Assembly: GCA_963780865.1 (NCBI GenBank)
Contig: CAWADT010000012.1
Location: 62,001 to 126,000 of the forward strand
Source: FEN-1073 sp963780865
GTDB lineage: Bacteria > Chloroflexota > Anaerolineae > Anaerolineales > RBG-16-64-43
DNA length: 64,000 bases
Direction of reading: 5' to 3'
The translations under genes and the position numbers were made by a program. The first letter of the stretch is position 1. Every line of letters starts with the position of its first letter. Under the pieces are notes generated by a model, which was not told where the DNA came from, searched no databases, and saw only the letters and a program-made list of their open reading frames with translations. Shown in pieces: positions 33,157 to 41,075 of the stretch.

Positions 33157-33996
33157 TTGCCGTTGGACGCCGCCTCAGCCGGAACATGGCTCGAGTGGCT
33201 TTCCCAGGCTAAAACCCAGTTCCGCCATATCGGATGGCAGCCGGTCACCTATTGGCTCGGCCGGCCGGCTTCGCTATGCCTGCGCGGAGAGGACGGGGTT
33301 CTGCGCGCCTCGCTGCTGGTTTCGCCCGACCAGTTGGGTACAGCTTGGCTGCACCTCTTTGCAGCCGATATCCCGCCTGGCGAGAGCGGCGCGTGGGAGC
33401 GGCTCTGGCCGGAAGCCAAGGCAATCCTCGCGGGAATGGGGCTGGCCGCGGTTTGGGCGATGGCCACCCAGCCATGGCTCCTGGCTCTGTTGAAAGGGAG
33501 CGGATTTTCCGAAAGCGGCTCGGTGATTGCCTACTGCCAACAGCCGTTGAAACTCTGGCCGGACTCGGAACTTTTAAACCAGATCGCGCCACTGCGAGAG
33601 GAGGATCTGCCGTCCGTGGAAGCCCTGGACCGGGCGGCGTTCGATCCACCCTGGCAGATGGATTCCGACGCTTTACGCGAAACCCTGAATCGGTCGCTGC
33701 TGGCCGCCATGCTGATTTGGGAGAATCACATCGCCGGATACCTCATGGCCGTGGCCACCTCGCACGGCGTCCATCTCACCCGCCTGGCGGTTCATCCGAC
33801 CGACCAGAGCCGGGGGTTCGGCCGCGCGCTAGCCACGTATGGGTTGAATCATTTTCACCGCCAAGGCGCCCCCTGGTTGACGGTCAACACCCAGAGCGGC
33901 AATCAACGTTCGCGCCAGCTCTATCGCTCGCTGGGATTCACCGAGATGCGTGAAAGTTATCCGGTCCTGCGGTTCAACCTCAAAGGGAAACGGTAA
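33157..33996 (+). CDS. GNAT-family N-acetyltransferase
   Basis: The 279-residue protein has its catalytic GNAT domain in the C-terminal half. HIAGYLMAVATSHGVHLTRLAVHPTDQSRGFGRALATYGL contains the acetyl-CoA loop QSRGFGRA, and VNTQSGNQRSRQLYRSLGF matches the RimI-like N-x-x-A-x-x-L-Y-x-x-xGF end. The N-terminal half (about 130 residues) resembles a degenerate second GNAT repeat. The acetylated substrate is unknown. The frame starts at a TTG 14 bases after the regulator stop, with no better ATG nearby, so the start is uncertain. It probably belongs to the same transcript as the regulator. Confidence 0.8.
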   Translation: MPLDAASAGTWLEWLSQAKTQFRHIGWQPVTYWLGRPASLCLRGEDGVLRASLLVSPDQLGTAWLHLFAADIPPGESGAWERLWPEAKAILAGMGLAAVWAMATQPWLLALLKGSGFSESGSVIAYCQQPLKLWPDSELLNQIAPLREEDLPSVEALDRAAFDPPWQMDSDALRETLNRSLLAAMLIWENHIAGYLMAVATSHGVHLTRLAVHPTDQSRGFGRALATYGLNHFHRQGAPWLTVNTQSGNQRSRQLYRSLGFTEMRESYPVLRFNLKGKR

Positions 33997-34123
33997 ATCT
34001 ATTTCGAAAATACGATACGATATTCCGCCAGGCCCGGCTTCCTCCTAGACAATTCTTCGCAAACATGGCAAACTAACCCAAATCAAGCAAACGCTCGATT
34101 CATCCCTTGCGCTCGGAGGGGCA

Positions 34124-34810
34124 ATGCCCAGAAGAAACAGAAATTATTCACGCCAGCGGTCGCCTTCCACCAACTTTGGGCGGTATATCCTCATCGTGGC
34201 GGCGATCGTTGTGGTCGTGATCGTCGTCATCGCCGTGGCCGCGAGCACCTCCGCCCCCAGCGGCGATGTGGCTTTTCCCGCCCGTCAAATGGGAGATTCG
34301 AGCGCCAAAGTCGTGGTCCAGGAATTCGCCGATTATCAATGCCCATACTGCGCGATCTTCAACGCTTCCGCGGAAGTGACTCTCCGCGAGCAATATATCA
34401 AAACCGGAAAAGTACTCTTTATCTTCCGCAGCCTTCCCATCGTGGATAGCTTCGTGGCCAACGGGAATGAATCTCATCTGGCCGCCTTGGGCGCGCTGTG
34501 CGCCGGCGATCAAGACATGTTCTGGGAATATCACGATCTCCTCTATAAAAACCAGGCGGCGGAGAATTCCGGCGCCTTCTCCACCCCCCGGCTCGAGGCC
34601 TTTGCCGCGGAACTCCATCTGGACAGCGTCAAATTCGACCAATGCCTGAGCAACCAGACGCATGTAGACGTCCTTAACGGGGACATCAGCCTGGCAAATT
34701 ATTATAAGATCAACAGCACGCCTACTTTCATTGTCAACGGCCGCCAGGTGAGCGTCAGCCAGGATTTCCATGAGTTGTTTTCCGCCATCGATGCTGCGCT
34801 TCAAGCTTAG
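34124..34810 (+). CDS. DsbA-like thiol-disulfide oxidoreductase, paralogue 1
   Basis: The 228-residue protein is anchored by one helix (about 20-42). It faces outward with a thioredoxin-fold domain of the DsbA/BdbD type. The active site is C73-P-Y-C76 in ADYQCPYCAIF. The inserted helical domain (ALGALCAGDQDMFWEYHDLLYKNQ) and the cis-proline loop STPTFIVNG are typical. A second cysteine pair (C120-region ALCAG and DQCLSNQ) is conserved in all three paralogues. It should form or isomerise disulfides in exported proteins. GGAGG precedes the ATG. It is the first of three tandem copies followed by comEA. Confidence 0.9.
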   Translation: MPRRNRNYSRQRSPSTNFGRYILIVAAIVVVVIVVIAVAASTSAPSGDVAFPARQMGDSSAKVVVQEFADYQCPYCAIFNASAEVTLREQYIKTGKVLFIFRSLPIVDSFVANGNESHLAALGALCAGDQDMFWEYHDLLYKNQAAENSGAFSTPRLEAFAAELHLDSVKFDQCLSNQTHVDVLNGDISLANYYKINSTPTFIVNGRQVSVSQDFHELFSAIDAALQA

Positions 34811-35005
34811 TAATTCTGAGGAATAGTAAGTTCGAGCCGTTTTTTAATTTTGTTCCGGGAACATGGAATGGATCGGATTTTCACAGACATCGTATTGACT
34901 TCCCATCCAAAATTTTCTCCATGCGTTTTCTTTCTCTTCGGATGAATTCCCGTTCTGCATCCGGCCGTGTTCGTGCCAGCCAATTTCCGTGTCGCGGGAG
35001 AGGTA

Positions 35006-35695
35006 ATGCCCAGAAGAAATAGGAATTCTCTCCGCCCGCGATCGGCCGCAAACCATTGGCGGCGGAACTTTCTTATCCTGGCCGCGACGGTGGGGATCGC
35101 TATTATCCTCATTGCCATCGTTTACGGCTCGGTAACACCCCGGGCTGCTTCCCCAAGTGCCGTGGCTTTCCCCGCCAGGGAAATGGGCGATTCGAGCGCA
35201 AAGATCGTCGTCGAGGAATTCGCCGATTTTCAATGCCCGTATTGCGGCAGGTTTAGCACAGACGCGGAACCGCGCCTTCGTCTGGAATACGTCCAAACCG
35301 GAAAAATCCGTTTTATTTTTCGAAATTATCCCGTGGTTGGAGCAGAATCGAATCTCGCCGCCCAGGCCGCGTTGTGCGCCGGCGATCAGGATGTGTTTTG
35401 GGCGTATCACGATCTGCTGTATCAAAACCAGGGCGCAGAAAACTCCGGGGCGTTTTCGACTCCGCGGCTCGAATTATTCGCCGCTCAGATGCATTTGGAC
35501 GAGGTTGCCTTCGATCAATGCCTGAGCAACCAGGTCCATGCGAATGTTATTGCTGACGACGTCCTGTTGGGACGGCATTATGGAATTCCAGGCACTCCCG
35601 CATTTTTTATCAACGGCCGTCAAGTGACTATTCTAGCGCGGGATACTCAGTTTCAGGCGTTGTTCGATGCCATCGGGAAAGCCCTGCAATCATAA
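35006..35695 (+). CDS. DsbA-like thiol-disulfide oxidoreductase, paralogue 2
   Basis: The 229-residue membrane-anchored protein is closely related to its upstream neighbour. It has the same MPRRNRN start, anchor helix and MGDSSAK entry, with active site C77-P-Y-C80 and cis-proline loop GTPAFFINGRQV. GGGAGAGG lies just before the ATG at 35006; an in-frame ATG 13 codons upstream has no ribosome site. Even the DNA around the start codon (ATGCCCAGAAGAAA) is shared with paralogue 1, which indicates tandem duplication. A 195-base spacer separates the two, so it may have its own promoter. Confidence 0.9.
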   Translation: MPRRNRNSLRPRSAANHWRRNFLILAATVGIAIILIAIVYGSVTPRAASPSAVAFPAREMGDSSAKIVVEEFADFQCPYCGRFSTDAEPRLRLEYVQTGKIRFIFRNYPVVGAESNLAAQAALCAGDQDVFWAYHDLLYQNQGAENSGAFSTPRLELFAAQMHLDEVAFDQCLSNQVHANVIADDVLLGRHYGIPGTPAFFINGRQVTILARDTQFQALFDAIGKALQS

Positions 35696-35734
35696 CTGCA
35701 GCTCCCGCGCTTCCGGCCTGCATCGGTAAATAAT

Positions 35735-36439
35735 GTGACCCCTGCCCCGAAAACACATCCCGCGCTTCCCTGGATACTTCTCCTGGCCGTCCTTGCCGGT
35801 TGCCTAATCTGTCTGCTCTGTTCGATCGGTGGAACCGGCGTGTACTTGCTTTCCCGGTCGGCAAACATGAATTCCACCGCGGGAACATCCGCCTCTTCCT
35901 CCGGCCCGGATTCATGGCGCCGGATGGGAAAGGCAAATGCCAAGGTCATCGTCGAGGAGTTCGCTGATTTTCAGTGCCCCTATTGCGGCCAATTCCATGC
36001 CGAGGGGGAACCAAGGCTTCGATCGGAGTACATCCAAACCGGCAAAGTCCTCTTTCTCTTCAGGAATTTTCCGGTTTTGGATGGGGGCGACCCGAATGGC
36101 GAATCCCACCTCGCCGCGCTGGGCGCGCTGTGCGCGGGGGAACAAGGCAAGTTCTGGGAATACCACGATTCGCTTTTCGAAAACCAAGCGGGGGAAAATT
36201 CCGGAGGGTTCGCCGTCCCGCAGTTGATGGGATTCGCAAATGCTCTCAGATTAGATAGTTCCAAATTCAACCGCTGCGTGCAAACGAAACGTTATGAATC
36301 CGCGGTCGACGACGACATCCATCTCGGAGAGAACAAGCATCTTCAAGCCGTGCCGGCCTTCTTTATAAACGGAAAACTGCTGCTTGGATTCGAAGCGACC
36401 GCTTTCTTTTCTTCCATTGATACCGCGTGGAATGAATAA
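35735..36439 (+). CDS. DsbA-like thiol-disulfide oxidoreductase, paralogue 3
   Basis: The 234-residue protein is the most diverged of the three. It has a longer hydrophobic anchor containing cysteines (ILLLAVLAGCLICLLCS), a Ser/Thr linker, active site C81-P-Y-C84 and cis-proline loop AVPAFFINGKLL. The start codon is a GTG at 35735, 39 bases after the preceding stop. The preceding ATG is followed directly by a stop, so it cannot be used. The extra anchor cysteines could exchange electrons within the membrane, but this is speculative. No DsbB or VKOR partner is seen nearby. Confidence 0.87.
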   Translation: MTPAPKTHPALPWILLLAVLAGCLICLLCSIGGTGVYLLSRSANMNSTAGTSASSSGPDSWRRMGKANAKVIVEEFADFQCPYCGQFHAEGEPRLRSEYIQTGKVLFLFRNFPVLDGGDPNGESHLAALGALCAGEQGKFWEYHDSLFENQAGENSGGFAVPQLMGFANALRLDSSKFNRCVQTKRYESAVDDDIHLGENKHLQAVPAFFINGKLLLGFEATAFFSSIDTAWNE

Positions 36440-36510
36440 CAACCTTCGATCGGGGGTATAATCAATGATCGGAGCGCGGGGACTGTTCGTCCGCCGCGGC
36501 GGAGGGGGAT

Positions 36511-37062
36511 ATGGGTTCCTGGCGTATTTTTCTGTTGGGATTATTCGTCGGGCTGCTTTCCGCAGCACTCATCCTGATTGGCAACGGCCGGCTGGAAGGC
36601 CGGTCGATCCTTTTAAATACTCCGGCCGACCCGCCGGGCGTGCGGGTCTCGGTCCAGGGCGCAGTGCGCGCTCCCGGACTGTACAAACTGGCGCCCGGAA
36701 GCATTGTCCAGGATGCCGTATCCGCCGCCGGCGGATTTCTGCCCAATGCGGATTCCAACCGCCTGAACCTTGCCGCCCCTCTCACCGACGGCCAAGCGTT
36801 GATCATTCCACTTGAAATTCCAACTCCCCTGCCGGGAACTCCCCCGCCGGTCTCGACTCCAGCGGGGAAAAAGATCAATCTCAACACGGCCACCCTGGAG
36901 GAATTGGATTCTCTGCCCGGCATAGGTCCGGTATTGGCGCAGCGCATCATCGAGTATCGTCAGACCATCGGTCCCTTCCAATCTGTCGACGACCTGCTGC
37001 ACGTGAAGGGAATTGGATCGGCGCTGCTGGAAAAAATCCGGGATCTCGTCGAGGCTCCTTAG
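36511..37062 (+). CDS. comEA: ComEA-like DNA-binding competence protein
   Basis: The 183-residue protein has an N-terminal membrane anchor (about 4-23), an SLBB domain at about 46-100 (VRVSVQGAVRAPGLYKL, GSIVQDAVSAAGGF, NLAAPLTDGQALIIP), a Pro/Thr linker and a C-terminal helix-hairpin-helix domain (KINLNTATLEELDSLPGIG, AQRIIEYRQTIGPFQS, DDLLHVKGIGSALLEKI). This is the exact architecture of ComEA, the receptor that pulls DNA through the wall during transformation. GGAGG lies 6 bases before the ATG. No comEC channel gene is in the window. The preceding DsbA-like genes may support disulfides of the DNA-uptake machinery. Confidence 0.9.
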   Translation: MGSWRIFLLGLFVGLLSAALILIGNGRLEGRSILLNTPADPPGVRVSVQGAVRAPGLYKLAPGSIVQDAVSAAGGFLPNADSNRLNLAAPLTDGQALIIPLEIPTPLPGTPPPVSTPAGKKINLNTATLEELDSLPGIGPVLAQRIIEYRQTIGPFQSVDDLLHVKGIGSALLEKIRDLVEAP

Positions 37063-37531
37063 GGACTCAATATTAAAAAAATAGCGCCACTACTCGGGTC
37101 GGGGAAAACGTACGCCGAAACACGGAAAATAATCCGAAATCACCGGAATATTTTCTTGGGTGAAAAAGCACAACTCATATTTTTCGGTGCATTCGGCTCT
37201 TTTTGGTGCCCGCCCCGTGAACGGTTTGTGCGAACGGGGCAATCCGTGTACAAAGGCGAAAGTCCCACTGAGTAGATACAAAAAAACTATCAATCGATTT
37301 TCCCGTCCGCAAATCCACCCAACCCCAGCGGATGGGAGAAAACCGTATATCGTGAAAAATCCCCTTGCGAAACCTACGCAAGGGGACATCAATGACTTGG
37401 TTCAGGAATCCGCTCTGCCATGCCGGTGAACTCTTCCGGCGGACCGGCGTCTATGCGCCCGAAGTCGACGATAGACGCCGGCCGTATGCGGTCCGGCCCG
37501 ATCCGTGAAAATGGAAACCGTCCTGCCGCAG
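37063..37531. other. Gene-free stretch between comEA and dcd
   Basis: Convergent genes end here. No credible gene is seen. The stretch holds a terminator for dcd (37355-37385) and an 11-bp palindrome, CCGGCGTCTAT (37444-37454) with ATAGACGCCGG (37471-37481). Confidence 0.6.
37355..37385 (-). terminator. Intrinsic terminator downstream of dcd
   Basis: Read on the minus strand, CCCCTTGCG and CGCAAGGGG form a perfect 9-bp stem with a 7-base loop, followed by ATTTTT. It lies about 145 bases past the dcd stop. Confidence 0.8.
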
Positions 37532-38086
37532 TTATACCTTGGGCAAGACGATTGTTTTTTGCGCTTGGTACTTCCCCTTTTTATCGGCGTATGAAATCAG
37601 GCATTCTTCGTCGGCTTCGAAAAAGATCACCTGGGCGATTCCCTCGTTGGCGTAAATTCGCGCCGGAAGCGGCGTCGTGTTTGAAATTTCGAGCGTGACA
37701 AACCCTTCCCATTCCGGCTCAAACGGGGTGACATTGACGATGATCCCGCAGCGGGCGTACGAGCTCTTTCCGACGCAGATCGTCAGCACGCTGCGCGGAA
37801 TGCGGAAATATTCGATCGTGCGCGCCAAAGCGAACGAATTGGGGGGAATGGTGCATACCTCGCCGCGAAAATCGATCATCGAGCGCGTGTCGAACGCTTT
37901 CGGATCGACGATGGCGGAATTTACATTGGTGAAGATCTTAAACTCGTCCGCCACCCGGATGTCGTACCCATAGGAGGAGACTCCATAGGAGATCACTCCT
38001 GTCCGTACTTGGGAATCCACATAGGGTTCGATCATTCGGTGCTCTTTCGCCATCTTGGTGATCCAACTGTCCGATTTCAATCCCAT
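37532..38086 (-). CDS. dcd: dCTP deaminase
   Basis: Dcd deaminates dCTP to dUTP as a source of thymidylate. The 184-residue protein has the family blocks SSYGYDIRVADEF, VCTIPPNSFALARTIEYFRIP, CVGKSSYARCGIIVNVTPFEPEWEGFVTLEISNT (split here by the catalytic glutamate in EWEG and the SSYAR phosphate loop) and IYANEGIAQVIFFEADE. The length is normal. GGAGG lies 8 bases before the ATG. It is the last gene of the nucleoside-kinase-like, FAH-family, dcd run. Its 5' end follows the FAH gene by 16 bases, and a terminator lies downstream. Confidence 0.95.
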   Translation of the reverse strand: MGLKSDSWITKMAKEHRMIEPYVDSQVRTGVISYGVSSYGYDIRVADEFKIFTNVNSAIVDPKAFDTRSMIDFRGEVCTIPPNSFALARTIEYFRIPRSVLTICVGKSSYARCGIIVNVTPFEPEWEGFVTLEISNTTPLPARIYANEGIAQVIFFEADEECLISYADKKGKYQAQKTIVLPKV

Positions 38087-38102
38087 AGGTATCCTCCGTC
38101 GA

Positions 38103-38897
38103 TTAAGGGTTGGCCGCCGCGGACGGTTCGACCGCCGCGCCGACGACCGGATTCTCCAGAATGCCAATGCCTTCGATTTCCACTTGTACGGAATCCCCCC
38201 CCTGCAACGGGCCCACACCGGCCGGCGTGCCGGTGAGCAGGACGTCCCCCGCCTCCAGGGTCATGATCCCGGAAACGAACGCCACCAGCTGGAAAACGGA
38301 AAAAACCATTTCCCGCGTGGAGGCCAATTGGCGGATTTGGCCGTTCACGCGGCAGGTTATCCGCAGGTCGCCGGGATCCACTTCGGTATCGATCCACGGG
38401 CCCAGCGGACAAAAAGTATCAAATCCTTTGGCCCGCGTCCACTGACCGTCCTTGCGCTGCAGATCGCGGGCCGTGACATCATTGGCGGCCAGATATCCGA
38501 AAATAACCTCGCGCGCCTCATCGGGCGCGACCTGGCGTGCTTTCCTCCCGATCACCACCGCAAGTTCCGCTTCATGTTCCACCTGCTGCGACTGGGGCGG
38601 AAGAAGAATTGGGTCGCGCGGGCCGATCACCGCGGAAGGGGGTTTGAGAAAGAGCAGCGGAACGTCGGGCACTTCCGCGTCGTGTTCGCGAGCGTGCTCG
38701 ACGTAATTCCTTCCCACGCAAACGATTTTCCCCGGCAAGAGCGGAGCGAGCAATTTCACCGCGGTGCCGGGCCAGGTGACCGGGCTCCGGCGGTGCGCGC
38801 CAAACAGCGGCCCTTCGATCGATCCGATCCGCTCGTCCTCGATCCATCCGAGTCGGACGGCGTCTTCTCCCCTACGCTTGAACCTTACGTAACGCAC
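38103..38897 (-). CDS. Fumarylacetoacetate hydrolase family protein
   Basis: The 264-residue protein has the FAH/HpaG fold. It contains KIVCVGRNYVEHAREHD, PLLFLKPPSAVIGP, the metal ligands of VEHEAELAVVIGRKAR, GYLAANDVTARDLQ, KGFDTFCPLGPWI and the conserved end AGDVLLTGTPAGVGPLQGGD. Members hydrolyse or decarboxylate 2-oxo acids such as oxaloacetate, acylpyruvates or catechol-cleavage products. The substrate is not determined. The start is a GTG at 38897, 2 bases after the stop of the upstream kinase gene, with GGGGAG 8 bases before it. No aromatic-degradation genes are nearby, so a housekeeping acylpyruvase or oxaloacetate role is more likely. Confidence 0.9.
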   Translation of the reverse strand: MRYVRFKRRGEDAVRLGWIEDERIGSIEGPLFGAHRRSPVTWPGTAVKLLAPLLPGKIVCVGRNYVEHAREHDAEVPDVPLLFLKPPSAVIGPRDPILLPPQSQQVEHEAELAVVIGRKARQVAPDEAREVIFGYLAANDVTARDLQRKDGQWTRAKGFDTFCPLGPWIDTEVDPGDLRITCRVNGQIRQLASTREMVFSVFQLVAFVSGIMTLEAGDVLLTGTPAGVGPLQGGDSVQVEIEGIGILENPVVGAAVEPSAAANP

Positions 38898-38899
38898 GC

Positions 38900-40612
38900 C
38901 TAGGCTCCCCAGACCCGGAATTGTTCGAGGATCGACCCGCCGATGAATTCGCGCAGGATCGAATCGCCGGGAATGAATTCGGTTGAGAGCGGGCGGAACC
39001 ACGCCAGGAAGGCCAGCAGCCGTTTGGATTCGACATACTCCGGAGTATCCGGTTTCACCTGCAGGAGGAGCGGCTCGGCGATCGGCCGCAAGACGGAGAG
39101 CTCGTAGACGAGCGCCGAGTTGAAAATGCTGTTGCAATTTTCCTGGTAAATGAAAATATTTCGCCGCTCGCCGCGGCGGACCCTATCCCAGCCGGAGATG
39201 GTGAAGGCGGGGGAATGCCCCCGAACGGACGCGTCGCGCACGATCCGCCGGATCAGCCGAGTGTCGGTTGTGGAGATGCGGTTGTGGCGGTCCAGGTTTA
39301 GTTGCGTGAGGGCCGACACATAGATCCGATAGGCTTCGGCCGCTTCGAAACGGGGCAAGAGCCCCGGATTAAGTCCATGGATGCCTTCCATGATGATCAC
39401 GGTTCCCCGTGGCAACCGTACCGCATCCCCTTCCGTTCGTTTTCCCGCCTGAAAATCGAATCGGGGAAGCGCAACTTCCTCTCCGGAGAGCAATCGTTTA
39501 AGGTCGTCATTCAACCGCTCCCGGTCCAGGGCATCGAAGGCGTCGAAATCCAGTTCTCCCGATTCGTCACGCGGAGTCTTTTCGCGGTCGACGAAGTAAT
39601 TATCCATTTCCAGGGGATATGGACGGAGCCCCTGCGAAAGCAACTGGATCGACAGCCGGCGCGAGAAGGTGGTCTTGCCGGAGGAAGACGGACCGGCGAT
39701 CAGCACCAGCCGAATCCGTTCGCGGGATTCGGCGATGCGGCACGCGATTTCGGCGGTTTTCTGATCGTGAAGCGCCTCGGCCACCAGGATTAATTCCGAC
39801 CCCCGCCCTTGCTCAATCGCTTCGTTGAGCATCCCGACGTCTTCCAATCCCAGCCGCTCCTGCCACAACCCGTATTCGCGGAACGTAGCCCACAGCTTGG
39901 GGTAATCCCCGTTGGGCAAAATCTCGTTGGGAACGTGGCGGCGAGGGAAGCGCAGGATGAATCCGGCCGCGGTATGACTTAATCGAAATAGCTTCAGATA
40001 TCCCGTCGAGGGAACCATGTACCCGTGGAAATAATCTTCAACTCCGCGGAGGGAATACAAGGTGACGTAATCCTTCCGGCGGGTTTTCAGCAGGCGCACT
40101 TTGTCCAGATACCCTTCCCGCTGGAAGATGGCGATCGCTTCGTCGAGCGGAACTTCCCGGCGCCGGATGGGTTCGTCCGTCGCGGCGATCTCGCTCATCC
40201 GACCCTCGATCCGTCGAAGTTCGTCACTGGTCAAGGGCGCCCGGCCGACGGTGGTGCAATAGAACCCTCCGTCGCTCACCGAATGATCGATCGCGACGTC
40301 GGTTCCCGGAAACAGCTCGCGCACGGCCGCCACCAGGAGAAAGACCAGGGAACGCCGGTAAATTCGCGAACCGTCTCCCGTTCCGGTATCGAGCGGAACC
40401 AGGTCGCCATCCTTGTCGACCGGCGTCGAAAGCTCGCACAACTCCTTGCCAAACAGTGCGGCGACGACCGGCGGCTCGCGCTGGAGCCCCGCCTTGCGGA
40501 CGAATGCCTCGATAGACGTGCCGCGCGCTCCTTCGAATGTTCGTCCGTCGGGAAACGTCGCTTGCACGGTCGTACGTTTGGACACCGGAACGATGCCCGA
40601 TTCACTCGACAT
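38900..40612 (-). CDS. TGS-domain nucleoside (uridine) kinase-like protein
   Basis: The 570-residue protein fuses three parts. Residues of about 14-75 form a TGS domain (VQATFPDGRTFEGARG, VVAALFGKELCELSTPV). Residues of about 80-270 resemble the second additional domain of threonyl-tRNA synthetase (AIDHSVSDGGFYC, VEDYFHGYMVPSTGYLKLF). From about 300 it is a P-loop uridine/phosphoribulokinase-type kinase with Walker A AGPSSSGKTTFS (307-315), MDNYFVDREKTP, DFDAFDAL and VIIMEGIHGLNP. Similar fusions occur in Clostridia, Thermotogae and Chloroflexi and are annotated as nucleoside kinases. A GAAGG site lies 10 bases before the ATG. It is upstream of the FAH gene and dcd. Confidence 0.88.
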   Translation of the reverse strand: MSSESGIVPVSKRTTVQATFPDGRTFEGARGTSIEAFVRKAGLQREPPVVAALFGKELCELSTPVDKDGDLVPLDTGTGDGSRIYRRSLVFLLVAAVRELFPGTDVAIDHSVSDGGFYCTTVGRAPLTSDELRRIEGRMSEIAATDEPIRRREVPLDEAIAIFQREGYLDKVRLLKTRRKDYVTLYSLRGVEDYFHGYMVPSTGYLKLFRLSHTAAGFILRFPRRHVPNEILPNGDYPKLWATFREYGLWQERLGLEDVGMLNEAIEQGRGSELILVAEALHDQKTAEIACRIAESRERIRLVLIAGPSSSGKTTFSRRLSIQLLSQGLRPYPLEMDNYFVDREKTPRDESGELDFDAFDALDRERLNDDLKRLLSGEEVALPRFDFQAGKRTEGDAVRLPRGTVIIMEGIHGLNPGLLPRFEAAEAYRIYVSALTQLNLDRHNRISTTDTRLIRRIVRDASVRGHSPAFTISGWDRVRRGERRNIFIYQENCNSIFNSALVYELSVLRPIAEPLLLQVKPDTPEYVESKRLLAFLAWFRPLSTEFIPGDSILREFIGGSILEQFRVWGA

Positions 40613-40627
40613 GATCGTTGCGCCTTC

Positions 40628-40655
40628 TTGACACTCGTTTTTCGGCTGGTATAAT
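40628..40655 (+). promoter_or_regulatory. Consensus promoter of tRNA-Asn
   Basis: TTGACA (40628-40633) and TATAAT (40650-40655) are both perfect and spaced by 16 bases. The tRNA begins 10 bases after the -10 box. Confidence 0.85.
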
Positions 40656-40665
40656 CTGCCAGTTT

Positions 40666-40738
40666 TCCTCGGTAGCTCAACCGGTAGAGCAATCGGCTGT
40701 TAACCGATGGGTTCCAGGTTCGAATCCTGGCCGAGGAG
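40666..40738 (+). tRNA. tRNA-Asn (anticodon GTT)
   Basis: The sequence folds as a tRNA with acceptor TCCTCGG pairing CCGAGGA, D arm GCTCAACCGGTAGAGC, anticodon arm CGGCTGTTAACCG (GTT at 40699-40701) and T arm CCAGGTTCGAATCCTGG. CCA is not encoded (GCCT follows). A perfect promoter precedes it. Confidence 0.96.
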
Positions 40739-40818
40739 CCTTTCTCAAATTGTAACCTACTCCCCGCAGAAACCCGCTCCGAAATTTTATTTCGCCGTTC
40801 CAGAATTTTCGCGGCGCG

Positions 40819-40847
40819 TTGACACAACCCGCTTCCTCCGGTATATT
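40819..40847 (+). promoter_or_regulatory. Promoter of the cobalamin riboswitch-btuCD operon
   Basis: TTGACA (40819-40824) and TATATT (40842-40847) are spaced by 17 bases, about 37 bases ahead of the first riboswitch stem. Confidence 0.8.
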
Positions 40848-40883
40848 CCCCTTGCCGCTCTGCGGCGCATTTCCAACGGTTTT

Positions 40884-41050
40884 CGGTGCGGGTGCTCTGC
40901 ACCCCGGATGGTTGAGCAAACCCCGCTTTCGCAATTCCGGATGTTTCCCGGAATATCGAAAGCGGGGCGTTAGGCGAAGCCGGTGAAAGTCCGGCGCTGT
41001 CGCGCAACTGTGAGCCGCACGTTGGCAAGCCAGGTCGCCCGCCCGCACCG
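40884..41050 (+). promoter_or_regulatory. Cobalamin riboswitch (B12 aptamer)
   Basis: The closing stem P1 pairs CGGTGCGGG (40884-40892) with CCCGCACCG (41042-41050). Inside lie the conserved core elements GCCGGTGAAAGTCCGG, GCGCAACTGTGAGCC and the B12-box-like GCAAGCCAGGTCG. It sits between a clear promoter and the btuCD-adenosyltransferase genes. It should lower expression when adenosylcobalamin is plentiful. The start codon of btuC is 26 bases downstream of P1. Confidence 0.92.
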
Positions 41051-41075
41051 CGATCCATCAGCCTTCGCGAGAAAG

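Noticed and set aside
37160..37429. Small open frame between comEA and dcd
   Set aside because: It has no ribosome site or family match and runs through the dcd terminator hairpin.
40983..41075. Start of btuC at an ATG inside the riboswitch
   Set aside because: The bases are part of the aptamer core and stem P1; the peptide shows no transporter similarity.
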